A stretch of 5,450 nt of DNA from Nitrospiria bacterium (lineage in GTDB: Bacteria; Nitrospirota; Nitrospiria; Nitrospirales; UBA8639), in assembly GCA_030430725.1 (NCBI GenBank), contig JAUIKP010000261.1, forward strand, positions 1-5,450, given 5' to 3'. Position 1 is the stretch's first letter. The number at the start of each line of letters is the position of its first letter. The position numbers and the translations under genes are program-made. This document shows positions 1 through 5,440 of this stretch, piece after piece. The notes beneath the pieces were generated by a model. The model had not been told where the DNA came from and searched no databases. It saw nothing but the letters and a program-made list of their open reading frames with translations.

Positions 1-846
1 GCAATCGAGCAGTTGAATGCCATCTTGCGGGTGAGGCCTAACGAATTGCGTGTTCGTGACTTTCTGGGATTGCTTTATGAGGAAATGAAGGATTATGACC
101 GCGCGATTCAGGCATATCGAACGAATGTCCAGATGGACGACACGTTTTTCGACAGTATTCTGCATTTAGGCTTTGTGTCATATCGATTGAAACGAAACCA
201 GGAAGCGCTCTCGTATTTGGATCAGGCCGTCAGCCTTAATCCTAAGCGGCCAGAGCCGTATTTATTGTTGGGACTGACCCATTTTCAAATGGAAGAGTAT
301 CAAGAAGCCAAGGCCAGATTAGAGGAGGGTATACACCATGACCCATCAAATGCGGAACTCCATTTTAATTTAGGCACGGCCTACGACAAATTGGACCATT
401 TCGATAAAGTGGTCAGGGAAATGGAGCAGACTCTATTGTTGGATCCCGAACATGCGGATGCCTTGAATTATTTGGGGTATAGCTATGCCGATCGTGGTAT
501 CAATGGTGAGCAGGCCTTGTCTCTTACCCAACGTGCCGTCGCCTTAAAACCGAATAATGGGTATTACGTGGATAGTTTGGCTTGGGCACTCTATAAACTT
601 GGACGGATTGAAGAAGCCCTGGAAACCATTCAGCGAGCAGTCTCCTTAGTGTCCGATGATCCTGTGATTTATGAACATTTGGGGGAAATTTTCTTAAAAC
701 AAGACGAACGAGATAAAGCGCGAGAGGCCTGGCTTCATTCACTGCAACTCGATTCAACAAATAAGTCGCTGGAGAAGCGGTTTCGTGAGGCCGGTTTTGG
801 GGAGCCTATTCCTACCCTTTCCCACCAGTCCACCCTGGCCCCCTAG
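1..846 (+). CDS. TPR-repeat protein, C-terminal part (5' end outside window)
   Basis: The reading frame is open from base 1 (Ala-Ile-Glu-Gln...) and ends at TAG 844-846. The first 281 codons are visible and the true start lies upstream; the TTG at 13 is only an internal Leu codon. The visible protein is a run of about seven full 34-residue tetratricopeptide repeats after one partial repeat. Each shows the family pattern of small/aromatic residues (LG..Y, A...., closing D/N-P), for example LGLLYEEMKDYDRAIQAY, LGTAYDKLDHFDKVV and LGEIFLKQDERDKAREAW. TPR arrays form superhelical scaffolds for protein binding, so no enzymatic role is expected. The last three repeats (ALNYLGYSYADRG..., YYVDSLAWALYKLGR..., DPVIYEHLGE...) resemble the C-terminus of large envelope TPR proteins such as the outer-membrane lipoprotein LbcA of Pseudomonas (recalled, not searched). 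A signal peptide cannot be checked because the N-terminus is missing. TPR assignment is very secure; the specific role is unknown. Confidence 0.93.
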   Translation, partial: AIEQLNAILRVRPNELRVRDFLGLLYEEMKDYDRAIQAYRTNVQMDDTFFDSILHLGFVSYRLKRNQEALSYLDQAVSLNPKRPEPYLLLGLTHFQMEEYQEAKARLEEGIHHDPSNAELHFNLGTAYDKLDHFDKVVREMEQTLLLDPEHADALNYLGYSYADRGINGEQALSLTQRAVALKPNNGYYVDSLAWALYKLGRIEEALETIQRAVSLVSDDPVIYEHLGEIFLKQDERDKAREAWLHSLQLDSTNKSLEKRFREAGFGEPIPTLSHQSTLAP

Positions 847-1000
847 CTTCTCACCATTCTAGATATTTATCCGCTTGGGATAGACAATAAATTTATTAAA
901 AATGCCTCCGGATGATTATGAAAGGGGGTAGGTGCCTTCTAGATAGATTCCGTGTCTGAGTCATTTTCAGTGATGGATTCTTAAGATTTGCTTTCTTTCT

Positions 1001-1035
1001 GGCGAATAAATAGACACACTTTTTCGTTATTTGCC
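1001..1035 (+). other. Candidate hairpin in intergenic region
   Basis: GGCGAATAA (1001-1009) can pair with TTATTTGCC (1027-1035) over nine positions with one G-U wobble, leaving a 17-base loop. It is moderately AT-rich and not followed by a clean T-run, so it is a poor intrinsic terminator. It may be a chance fold in AT-rich DNA or part of the pilin 5' region. Confidence 0.25.
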
Positions 1036-1099
1036 TTGTATGACGATGTGTTTCTCCTCTTTGGTGTGGCTGGAATGGGCAGTGACTGCTGAGGCGTTT

Positions 1100-1125
1100 G
1101 GCTCCGTGTTGATTATCTCGGAGCC
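1100..1125 (+). other. Candidate leader hairpin upstream of pilin
   Basis: GGCTCCG (1100-1106) and CGGAGCC (1119-1125) form a perfect 7-bp GC-rich inverted repeat with a 12-base loop, about 93 bases before the pilin ATG. No T-run follows, so it is not an intrinsic terminator. It could be a structural element of a pilin 5' untranslated region or a protein-binding dyad; the sequence alone does not decide. Confidence 0.3.
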
Positions 1126-1203
1126 CTGGCTACTTGAGAAGATCAGGTGTACCATCATCCGAGGGCAAAATATATAACAATCTGTTGGAGGATAGAACTC
1201 CAT

Positions 1204-1209
1204 GGAGGT
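1204..1209 (+). promoter_or_regulatory. Ribosome binding site that fixes the pilin start
   Basis: GGAGGT lies 8 bases before ATG 1218. This strong Shine-Dalgarno sequence selects 1218 over the upstream in-frame TTG at 1134. The resulting 10-residue leader is the expected length for a type IV prepilin, which supports the choice independently. A second GGAGG (1187-1191) stands 10 bases before an ATG at 1202 that opens only a four-codon reading frame. Confidence 0.85.
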
Positions 1210-1217
1210 TTCGTAGG

Positions 1218-1664
1218 ATGCTGACTCAACTTAATGACCAAAAGGGATTCAGTTTAACGGAGCTGATGATTGTGGTGGCCATTATTGGAATTTTGGCGAC
1301 CATAGCCATTCCAAATTTTTTGCGTTATCAGGCCAAGGCCAAGCAAACGGAGGCCAAAAGCAATTTGGTGGCCATTCACACTGCAGAAATTGCCTATTTT
1401 GCAGAAAATAATGGGTATATCGATGATTTTAATGCAATTGGATTTGGCATGAGTGGGTCTTCGCAACGATATTTTTATAAAATCGGTAATGCCAATATTG
1501 GAGCAATGCCTCCCGGGTGCACCGACCCGAATTTAGATTCTGTGAGTACATTAGGCTTTACGGCGGTTGCAATTGGAAACATTGATGGAGATGCCACCTG
1601 CGATGTGTGGACTATTAATGAGGGAAAGGTCCTCACAAATGTGACGAATGATGTGTCTTCCTAG
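1218..1664 (+). CDS. pilA: Type IV pilin (PilA-like prepilin)
   Basis: A 148-residue prepilin, the structural subunit of a type IV pilus, exported and assembled at the inner membrane. The leader MLTQLNDQKG is short and charged. It is followed by the prepilin peptidase site G10|F11 and the classic N-terminal helix FSLTELMIVVAIIGILATIA, with Glu at mature position 5. The peptidase PilD would cut after Gly10 and N-methylate Phe1, leaving a 138-residue mature pilin. The hydrophobic helix (mature 1 to about 22) ends at the usual IPNF. The C-terminal domain has two cysteines (precursor 101 and 128) that could form a disulfide, and an acidic loop NIDGDATCD (121-129). Length is typical of a full-size type IVa pilin, longer than the truncated Geobacter PilA. 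No other pilus genes are in the window, so a minor pilin or pseudopilin is possible. The F-A-x-A-x-G-N-I-D-G-D ending is, from memory, typical of major pilins in deltaproteobacteria-like groups. Confidence 0.9.
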   Translation: MLTQLNDQKGFSLTELMIVVAIIGILATIAIPNFLRYQAKAKQTEAKSNLVAIHTAEIAYFAENNGYIDDFNAIGFGMSGSSQRYFYKIGNANIGAMPPGCTDPNLDSVSTLGFTAVAIGNIDGDATCDVWTINEGKVLTNVTNDVSS

Positions 1665-1773
1665 GTTTTTTGTGTCAGAGCGCTATGTATTTACCGGGAC
1701 CCAACTCAAGAAAAGTTGATATTCTCCGAAATTTAACTGAATCGATTTAGGTAGCCTCAAAAGGAGGGCAAAA
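1665..1773 (+). other. Short intergenic gap before dehydrogenase gene
   Basis: These 109 bases contain a T-run (1666-1671) directly after the pilin stop, but I see no convincing stem before it, so I do not call a terminator. TTGATA at 1716-1721 resembles a -35 box, but no acceptable -10 lies 16-18 bases further on. Whether the dehydrogenase is read through from the pilin or has its own promoter cannot be told. Confidence 0.4.
1761..1768 (+). promoter_or_regulatory. Ribosome binding site for a GTG start
   Basis: AAGGAGGG ends 5 bases before GTG 1774 and is close to a perfect Shine-Dalgarno sequence. It supports the non-ATG start. The resulting N-terminus places the Rossmann-fold glycine motif at residues 18-23, where the family expects it. 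Confidence 0.85.
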
Positions 1774-3081
1774 GTGGACATATTGGATAAAATTAAAAAT
1801 CGGTCAGCCAATGTTGGAGTGATTGGGTTAGGTTATGTGGGACTCCCATTAGCCGTTCTTCAAGCGAAAACCGGGTACCGGGTGTTTGGGGTGGATGAGG
1901 TGGGAGCCAAAGTTGAAATGGTGAATGAAGGGCGAAATTATATATTGGATATAGTGGACGCTGATTTACGAGAAGTTGTAGAGCAAAAAAAATTAGAGGC
2001 GACAACTGATTTCTCTGTGTTACGGCAATGCGATGTGATTCTTATTTGTGTGCCCACTCCCCTGACCAAAAATAAAGAGCCGGATATCTCGGCCATTGTG
2101 AAAGTTCTTGGGCGTCTTGCCGAGTACTCCCATCCGAATATGCTCGTTGTATTGGAAAGTACAACCTATCCTGGAACAACCGAGGAAGTCATTTTGCCCG
2201 CCTTAACGGCAACGGGCTTGACGGTTGGAAAGGATCTGTTCGTTGCATTTTCGCCTGAGCGGGTGGATCCTGGGAATCCTGAATTTAAGACTCATAACAC
2301 ATTTAAATTGGTTGGTGGTGTCACTAAGGCATGCGGAGAAGTTGCCAAAACATTTTATGAGCAATCTATTGTGAAAATTTTTCCTCTCAGCTCTCCACGG
2401 GTAGCGGAAATGGCAAAGGTCTTTGAAAACGTTTTTCGCTCAGTGAATATTGCGTTAGTGAATGAGCTGACTTTATTGTGTGACCGAATGAACATTAATG
2501 TATATGAAGTGATTGATGCGGCCGCCACGAAGAACTTTGGTTTTATGCCATTTTATCCTGGCCCTGGCGTGGGTGGACATTGTATTCCCCTGGATCCCTA
2601 TTATTTAGCGTGGAAGTCAAAAGAGTATGATGTTCATACCAGGTTCATTGAACTAGCCGGAGAAATTAACGAAAATATGCCCTATTTCGTAATGAGTAAA
2701 CTTCAGAGGGTATTAAATCAACGAGGGAAATGCTTAAAAGATTCAACCATTCTTGTCTTGGGCGTAACCTATAAAGCCGATATTGAAGACCCACGTGAAT
2801 CGCCTGCCACAAAAGTCATGGAGCTATTGCAACATGAAGGTGCCGCTCTGCTATATTCTGATCCCTTTACTCCTTCCCTGAATATTCAGGGGAAGGAGTA
2901 TAAGTCTCAACAGATAAATGTTGAATTGTTAAAACGCAGTGCCTGTGCCCTGGTTTTGACCGCACATTCTGCTTTTGATTATCAGTTGATTGTTGAGCAC
3001 GCTCCCGTAGTATTTGATACGAGGAACGGAACTCGTCAGGTGAAACATCACCGTGATCGTATTGTTCTACTTTCAACTTAA
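1774..3081 (+). CDS. wbpA: UDP-N-acetyl-hexosamine 6-dehydrogenase (WbpA-like nucleotide-sugar dehydrogenase)
   Basis: A 435-residue cytosolic enzyme of the UDP-glucose/UDP-mannuronate dehydrogenase superfamily. These enzymes use two NAD+ to oxidise C6 of a UDP-sugar to a uronic acid for capsule, O-antigen or exopolysaccharide. The N-terminal NAD-binding Rossmann domain shows GLGYVG (18-23) and the acidic strand end Asp41. Further family motifs are VPTPL (93-97), ESTTYPGTTEE (128-138), SPERVDPGN (160-168) and AEMAKVFEN (211-219, with Lys215 and Asn219). The catalytic cysteine is Cys270 in GPGVGGHCIPLDP. The C-terminal UDP-binding domain shows GVTYKADIEDPRESP (330-344) and closes with HSAFDYQ...VFDTRN. 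The ESTTYPGT and SPERVDPGN pattern points to the UDP-GlcNAc/UDP-GalNAc dehydrogenase subgroup rather than UDP-glucose dehydrogenase; this is inferred from motifs. Full length, no lesions. No glycosyltransferase, aminotransferase or epimerase partner is in the window, so the final glycan is unknown. A strong inverted repeat lies inside the coding sequence at 2868-2900. Confidence 0.9.
   Translation: MDILDKIKNRSANVGVIGLGYVGLPLAVLQAKTGYRVFGVDEVGAKVEMVNEGRNYILDIVDADLREVVEQKKLEATTDFSVLRQCDVILICVPTPLTKNKEPDISAIVKVLGRLAEYSHPNMLVVLESTTYPGTTEEVILPALTATGLTVGKDLFVAFSPERVDPGNPEFKTHNTFKLVGGVTKACGEVAKTFYEQSIVKIFPLSSPRVAEMAKVFENVFRSVNIALVNELTLLCDRMNINVYEVIDAAATKNFGFMPFYPGPGVGGHCIPLDPYYLAWKSKEYDVHTRFIELAGEINENMPYFVMSKLQRVLNQRGKCLKDSTILVLGVTYKADIEDPRESPATKVMELLQHEGAALLYSDPFTPSLNIQGKEYKSQQINVELLKRSACALVLTAHSAFDYQLIVEHAPVVFDTRNGTRQVKHHRDRIVLLST
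2868..2900 (+). repeat. Strong inverted repeat inside the dehydrogenase gene
   Basis: Bases 2868-2881 pair with 2886-2900 through 14 base pairs interrupted only by one bulged G (2892), around a 4-base centre. It falls in codons for residues about 365-376, in a variable surface region of the UDP-binding domain between the SDPF motif and the ELLKRSA helix. The protein frame stays intact. No T-run follows, so it is not an intrinsic terminator. Confidence 0.75.
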
Positions 3082-3136
3082 GGAGCGTTCCAATCCAAAC
3101 TTTATTCTTTAGAAAACCCGGCAGAGAAGTATTCGC

Positions 3137-3165
3137 TTGACAGTCTGACCGCATTTCGTTATAAA
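3137..3165 (+). promoter_or_regulatory. Near-consensus sigma-70 promoter for the cyclase gene (P1)
   Basis: TTGACA (3137-3142, 6 of 6 consensus) and TATAAA (3160-3165, 5 of 6) are separated by exactly 17 bases. Transcription would start near 3172, leaving about 100 bases of 5' leader before the cyclase ATG. The -10 box overlaps the left arm of the terminator at 3163-3189. A transcript starting at about 3172 begins in the hairpin loop and would lack the left arm, so it should escape termination. Confidence 0.7.
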
Positions 3166-3189
3166 GCCCTGTTTAACCAGGGCTTTTTT
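3163..3189 (+). terminator. Rho-independent terminator after the dehydrogenase gene
   Basis: Left arm AAAGCCCTG (3163-3171), loop TTTAAC (3172-3177), right arm CAGGGCTTT (3178-3186), then further Ts to 3189. The core is a perfect GC-rich stem of 8-9 pairs followed by a six-base T-run, which is a textbook intrinsic terminator. It lies about 80 bases after the dehydrogenase stop and separates that gene from the cyclase. Confidence 0.88.
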
Positions 3190-3212
3190 GCGTCTTGTGA
3201 ATCTCTCACTTA

Positions 3213-3241
3213 TTGGTAGCATTCCCCCAAAATTGCATAAT
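3213..3241 (+). promoter_or_regulatory. Second, weaker promoter candidate for the cyclase gene (P2)
   Basis: TTGGTA (3213-3218, 4 of 6) and CATAAT (3236-3241, 5 of 6) are spaced 17 bases apart, downstream of the terminator. A start near 3248 would give a leader of about 24 bases. Such matches arise by chance in AT-rich gaps, so this is weaker than P1, but its position is suitable. Confidence 0.35.
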
Positions 3242-3271
3242 TAAAAATTAACTCTCAGAAAGAACGGCTGC

Positions 3272-5440
3272 ATGAAGTTGCTCAAGCAATTCTTAGTACG
3301 GTTATCGGGGAATATCATTGAGAACCTGCCTCCAAAGTTAAGATCCTATCGGGTAAAGCCAAAGCCACCGCCACTCAAGTTGGTTTCCCATAACCTTCAT
3401 CCGGAGATTTCTCCGGATCGTATCCTCCATCGAACAACCAATCTTGGCCATATGAGTGCTCTGGAATCAGCTCTTCAAAAAGGGGAGGACTGGTTACTGA
3501 ACACCCAAGATTCTGAACAGGGATATTGGGTTGAGGAATTGGAAGCGGATACGACTCTTACCTCTGAGTATGTAATGCTTCGTCACTTCCTGGATGTGGT
3601 TGATCATGAACGAGAGCGGAAAGCTACGAGGTATTTACTTCATGCTCAGCTTGAGGATGGAGGTTGGCCGATTTTTTCCGGAGGACCTGCAGATATCAGT
3701 GCAACGGTAAAAGCCTATTTTGCGCTTAAGCTGTCCGGGGTTTCTGTCGAGGAGCCTGTAATGGAACGTGCCAGGAATTTTATTCTGGCCAAAGGTGGGG
3801 TCGTTCAAGCCAATGTCTTCACCAAGGTTGCCTTAGCATTATTCGGGCAATATGATTGGCGCGGGATACCATGTATGCCTCCGGAAATCTTCTTAGCTCC
3901 ACGATGGTTTTATTTTAATTTATATGCTGTTTCATATTGGTCTCGGGCAGTCATTATCCCGCTTTTAATTGTTTTTGCCCATCGACCTATGTGTACAATT
4001 TCCAAGGAACAAGGGATTGATGAACTTTTCCTTCAGCCTCGTCATGAAGTGGACTATGCTCAGGTTCCACCGTTGCACCGGGATTCCACTCTCATAAGCT
4101 GGCGGAATTTTTTTGTATGGGTCGATGGGCTGCTTCGTTTATATGAGGCCTATCCCATAAAAGCTCTCCGGAAAAAGGCTTTGACTAGCTTACAGTCTTG
4201 GATGATTGAGCATATGGATGGAGAAGGAGGATTGGGAGCCATTTTCCCGGCAATGGTCTATTCGATTTTTGCTCTTCGAGCCTTGGGATACTCTACGGAT
4301 CATCCGTTGGTTCAAAAAGCATTGAGGGAAATAGAAGCACTTGAAATTTACTCGAATCCTGGTAATACCCCAACGCCCACTATGCTGCATTTACAGCCTT
4401 GTCATTCTCCAGTATGGGATACAGCCTTAACAATAAATGCGCTGATCGAACGGGGCCTTGCGCTGGACCATTCGTCATTGCAACGAGCTGATGCTTGGTT
4501 GCGAGCCCGTCAGTGTCAAAAAGTGGGAGATTGGGCCATATCGGCTCCAAAAGCTCGGTCTGGTGGATGGGCGTTCCAATTTGAAAATGAATGGTATCCT
4601 GATGTGGATGATACCGCGGCTGTGGTGACGGGGTTGGCCAAGATCAACCCTGCCGAGTTGTTCTGTACCGACGAGGGACTTCAACGAGGGTTTCGATGGG
4701 CTTTGGCATTGCAGGGGTCAGATGGTGGTTGGGGCGCATATGATAAGGATAACAATAAATTAATTTTTAATAAGATTCCCTTTGCAGATCATCAGGCTCT
4801 CCTGGATCCCAGTACGGCCGATTTAACCGGTCGATGTTTGGAAATGTTGGGGACGTTAGGGTATGACCAGTCTCACCCTGCCGTGAACCCTGCCATTGAG
4901 TTCCTACGCAAGGAGCAAGAGCCAAACGGAAGTTGGTATGGCCGGTGGGGGGTCAATTATATTTATGGGACTTGGTGTGTCCTTTCAGGCCTTCGTGCAA
5001 TAGGCCTTGATATGACGGTGCCATGGATCCAGAAGGCCGTCATATGGTTAGAGTCCGTTCAGAACTCTGATGGGGGCTGGGGGGAATCGTGTGATTCCTA
5101 TGCTGAAGTAGAAAAGGCAGGGCGAGGCGAAAGTTCGGCATCTCAAACTGCCTGGGCGCTCATGGCGCTCCTTCAAGCTGGAGAATCGGACTCCATTAGC
5201 GTTGTTCGGGGAGTGAATTGGCTCATTCGTCATCAACGTGAGAATGGTGTGTGGGATGAGCCGTTTCATACGGGTACCGGATTTCCCAGGGTTTTTTATT
5301 TACGGTACCATGGATATTTTAAGTATTTCCCCATCTGGGCCCTGGGTATGTACCGGAATGTAAAAATGACCGGGGAATCAAGGGCCGATCAATTACGAAA
5401 GGCCGCACAAGTGGCCAGACGCCAGAGCAAGCTTGTGTAA
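3272..5440 (+). CDS. shc: Squalene-hopene cyclase
   Basis: A 722-residue class II triterpene cyclase. It is a monotopic membrane enzyme that protonates squalene and folds it into pentacyclic hopene (and hopanol), the committed step of hopanoid synthesis; also named hpnF. The catalytic motif DVDD is at 444-447, so the proton donor should be Asp446. QW-type repeats stabilising the double alpha-barrel are visible at QGYW (83-86), EDGGW (128-132), GGWAF (431-435), GSDGGWG (482-488), EPNGSWYGRW (550-559), NSDGGWG (598-604) and ENGVW (657-661). The membrane-entry segment RWFYFNLYAVSYWSR followed by AVIIPLLIVF (211-235) and the end GTGFPRVFYLRYHGYFKYFP (668-687) are typical. The first QW region begins near residue 73, so the protein carries about 50-60 extra N-terminal residues, basic and proline-rich, compared with the Alicyclobacillus enzyme. 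ATG 3272 has only a weak Shine-Dalgarno sequence (GAAAGA, 3258-3263). Internal ATG 3452 (Met61) is an alternative but also lacks a good site. The only feature after the stop is 10 bases. Squalene-synthesis partners (hpnCDE) are not in the window. Confidence 0.96.
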   Translation: MKLLKQFLVRLSGNIIENLPPKLRSYRVKPKPPPLKLVSHNLHPEISPDRILHRTTNLGHMSALESALQKGEDWLLNTQDSEQGYWVEELEADTTLTSEYVMLRHFLDVVDHERERKATRYLLHAQLEDGGWPIFSGGPADISATVKAYFALKLSGVSVEEPVMERARNFILAKGGVVQANVFTKVALALFGQYDWRGIPCMPPEIFLAPRWFYFNLYAVSYWSRAVIIPLLIVFAHRPMCTISKEQGIDELFLQPRHEVDYAQVPPLHRDSTLISWRNFFVWVDGLLRLYEAYPIKALRKKALTSLQSWMIEHMDGEGGLGAIFPAMVYSIFALRALGYSTDHPLVQKALREIEALEIYSNPGNTPTPTMLHLQPCHSPVWDTALTINALIERGLALDHSSLQRADAWLRARQCQKVGDWAISAPKARSGGWAFQFENEWYPDVDDTAAVVTGLAKINPAELFCTDEGLQRGFRWALALQGSDGGWGAYDKDNNKLIFNKIPFADHQALLDPSTADLTGRCLEMLGTLGYDQSHPAVNPAIEFLRKEQEPNGSWYGRWGVNYIYGTWCVLSGLRAIGLDMTVPWIQKAVIWLESVQNSDGGWGESCDSYAEVEKAGRGESSASQTAWALMALLQAGESDSISVVRGVNWLIRHQRENGVWDEPFHTGTGFPRVFYLRYHGYFKYFPIWALGMYRNVKMTGESRADQLRKAAQVARRQSKLV

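Larger units (their letters stand above)
847..1217 (+). other. Long intergenic region / pilin leader
   Basis: About 370 bases separate the TPR stop from the pilin ATG, and I see no convincing protein gene on either strand. The region holds a 12-bp AT palindrome (886-897, AATAAATTTATT), a 9-base direct repeat TTCTAGATA at 857-865 and 937-945, two hairpin candidates (1001-1035 and 1100-1125) and two purine-rich GGAGG motifs near the pilin start. The frame upstream of the pilin ATG stays open back to a TTG at 1134. That stretch encodes no pilin-like residues and would give an atypically long leader, so I treat it as non-coding. I could not find a good sigma-70 promoter or a sigma-54 site (GG-N10-GC), although the pilin promoter should lie here. 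No clear rho-independent terminator follows the TPR gene. Confidence 0.6.

Noticed and set aside
524..760. Minus-strand open frames opposite the genes (also 1254-1466, 1793-2005, 2867-3154, 4190-4390, 4475-4684, 5048-5269)
   Set aside because: All lie opposite well-supported coding regions, have low-complexity or unrecognisable products and no ribosome binding context. They are shadows of the real genes.
886..903. AT palindrome AATAAATTTATT followed by A-rich DNA as the terminator of the TPR gene
   Set aside because: The stem has no GC pairs and no loop, and no T-run follows on the + strand, so it is not a credible intrinsic terminator.
847..1133. Sigma-54 promoter (GG-N10-GC) or GEMM-type c-di-GMP riboswitch for the pilin
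   Set aside because: The GG...GC pairs near 1070-1090 are spaced by 9 rather than 10 bases, and no conserved riboswitch core was recognised.
1134..1217. In-frame TTG at 1134 as the pilin start, adding 28 residues
   Set aside because: It has no good ribosome binding site. ATG 1218 has GGAGGT at ideal spacing and gives the expected 10-residue prepilin leader.
1662..1672. T-run directly after the pilin stop as a terminator
   Set aside because: No stable stem precedes the T-run.
3272..5440. Internal QW-type repeats of the cyclase as a tandem DNA repeat
   Set aside because: They are diverged protein-level motifs normal for the triterpene cyclase family, with no nucleotide-level repetition.
1..5440. 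The four genes as one novel operon or system
   Set aside because: Large gaps, an intrinsic terminator before the cyclase and a separate strong promoter argue against a single unit, and each gene belongs to a known family with an independent role.
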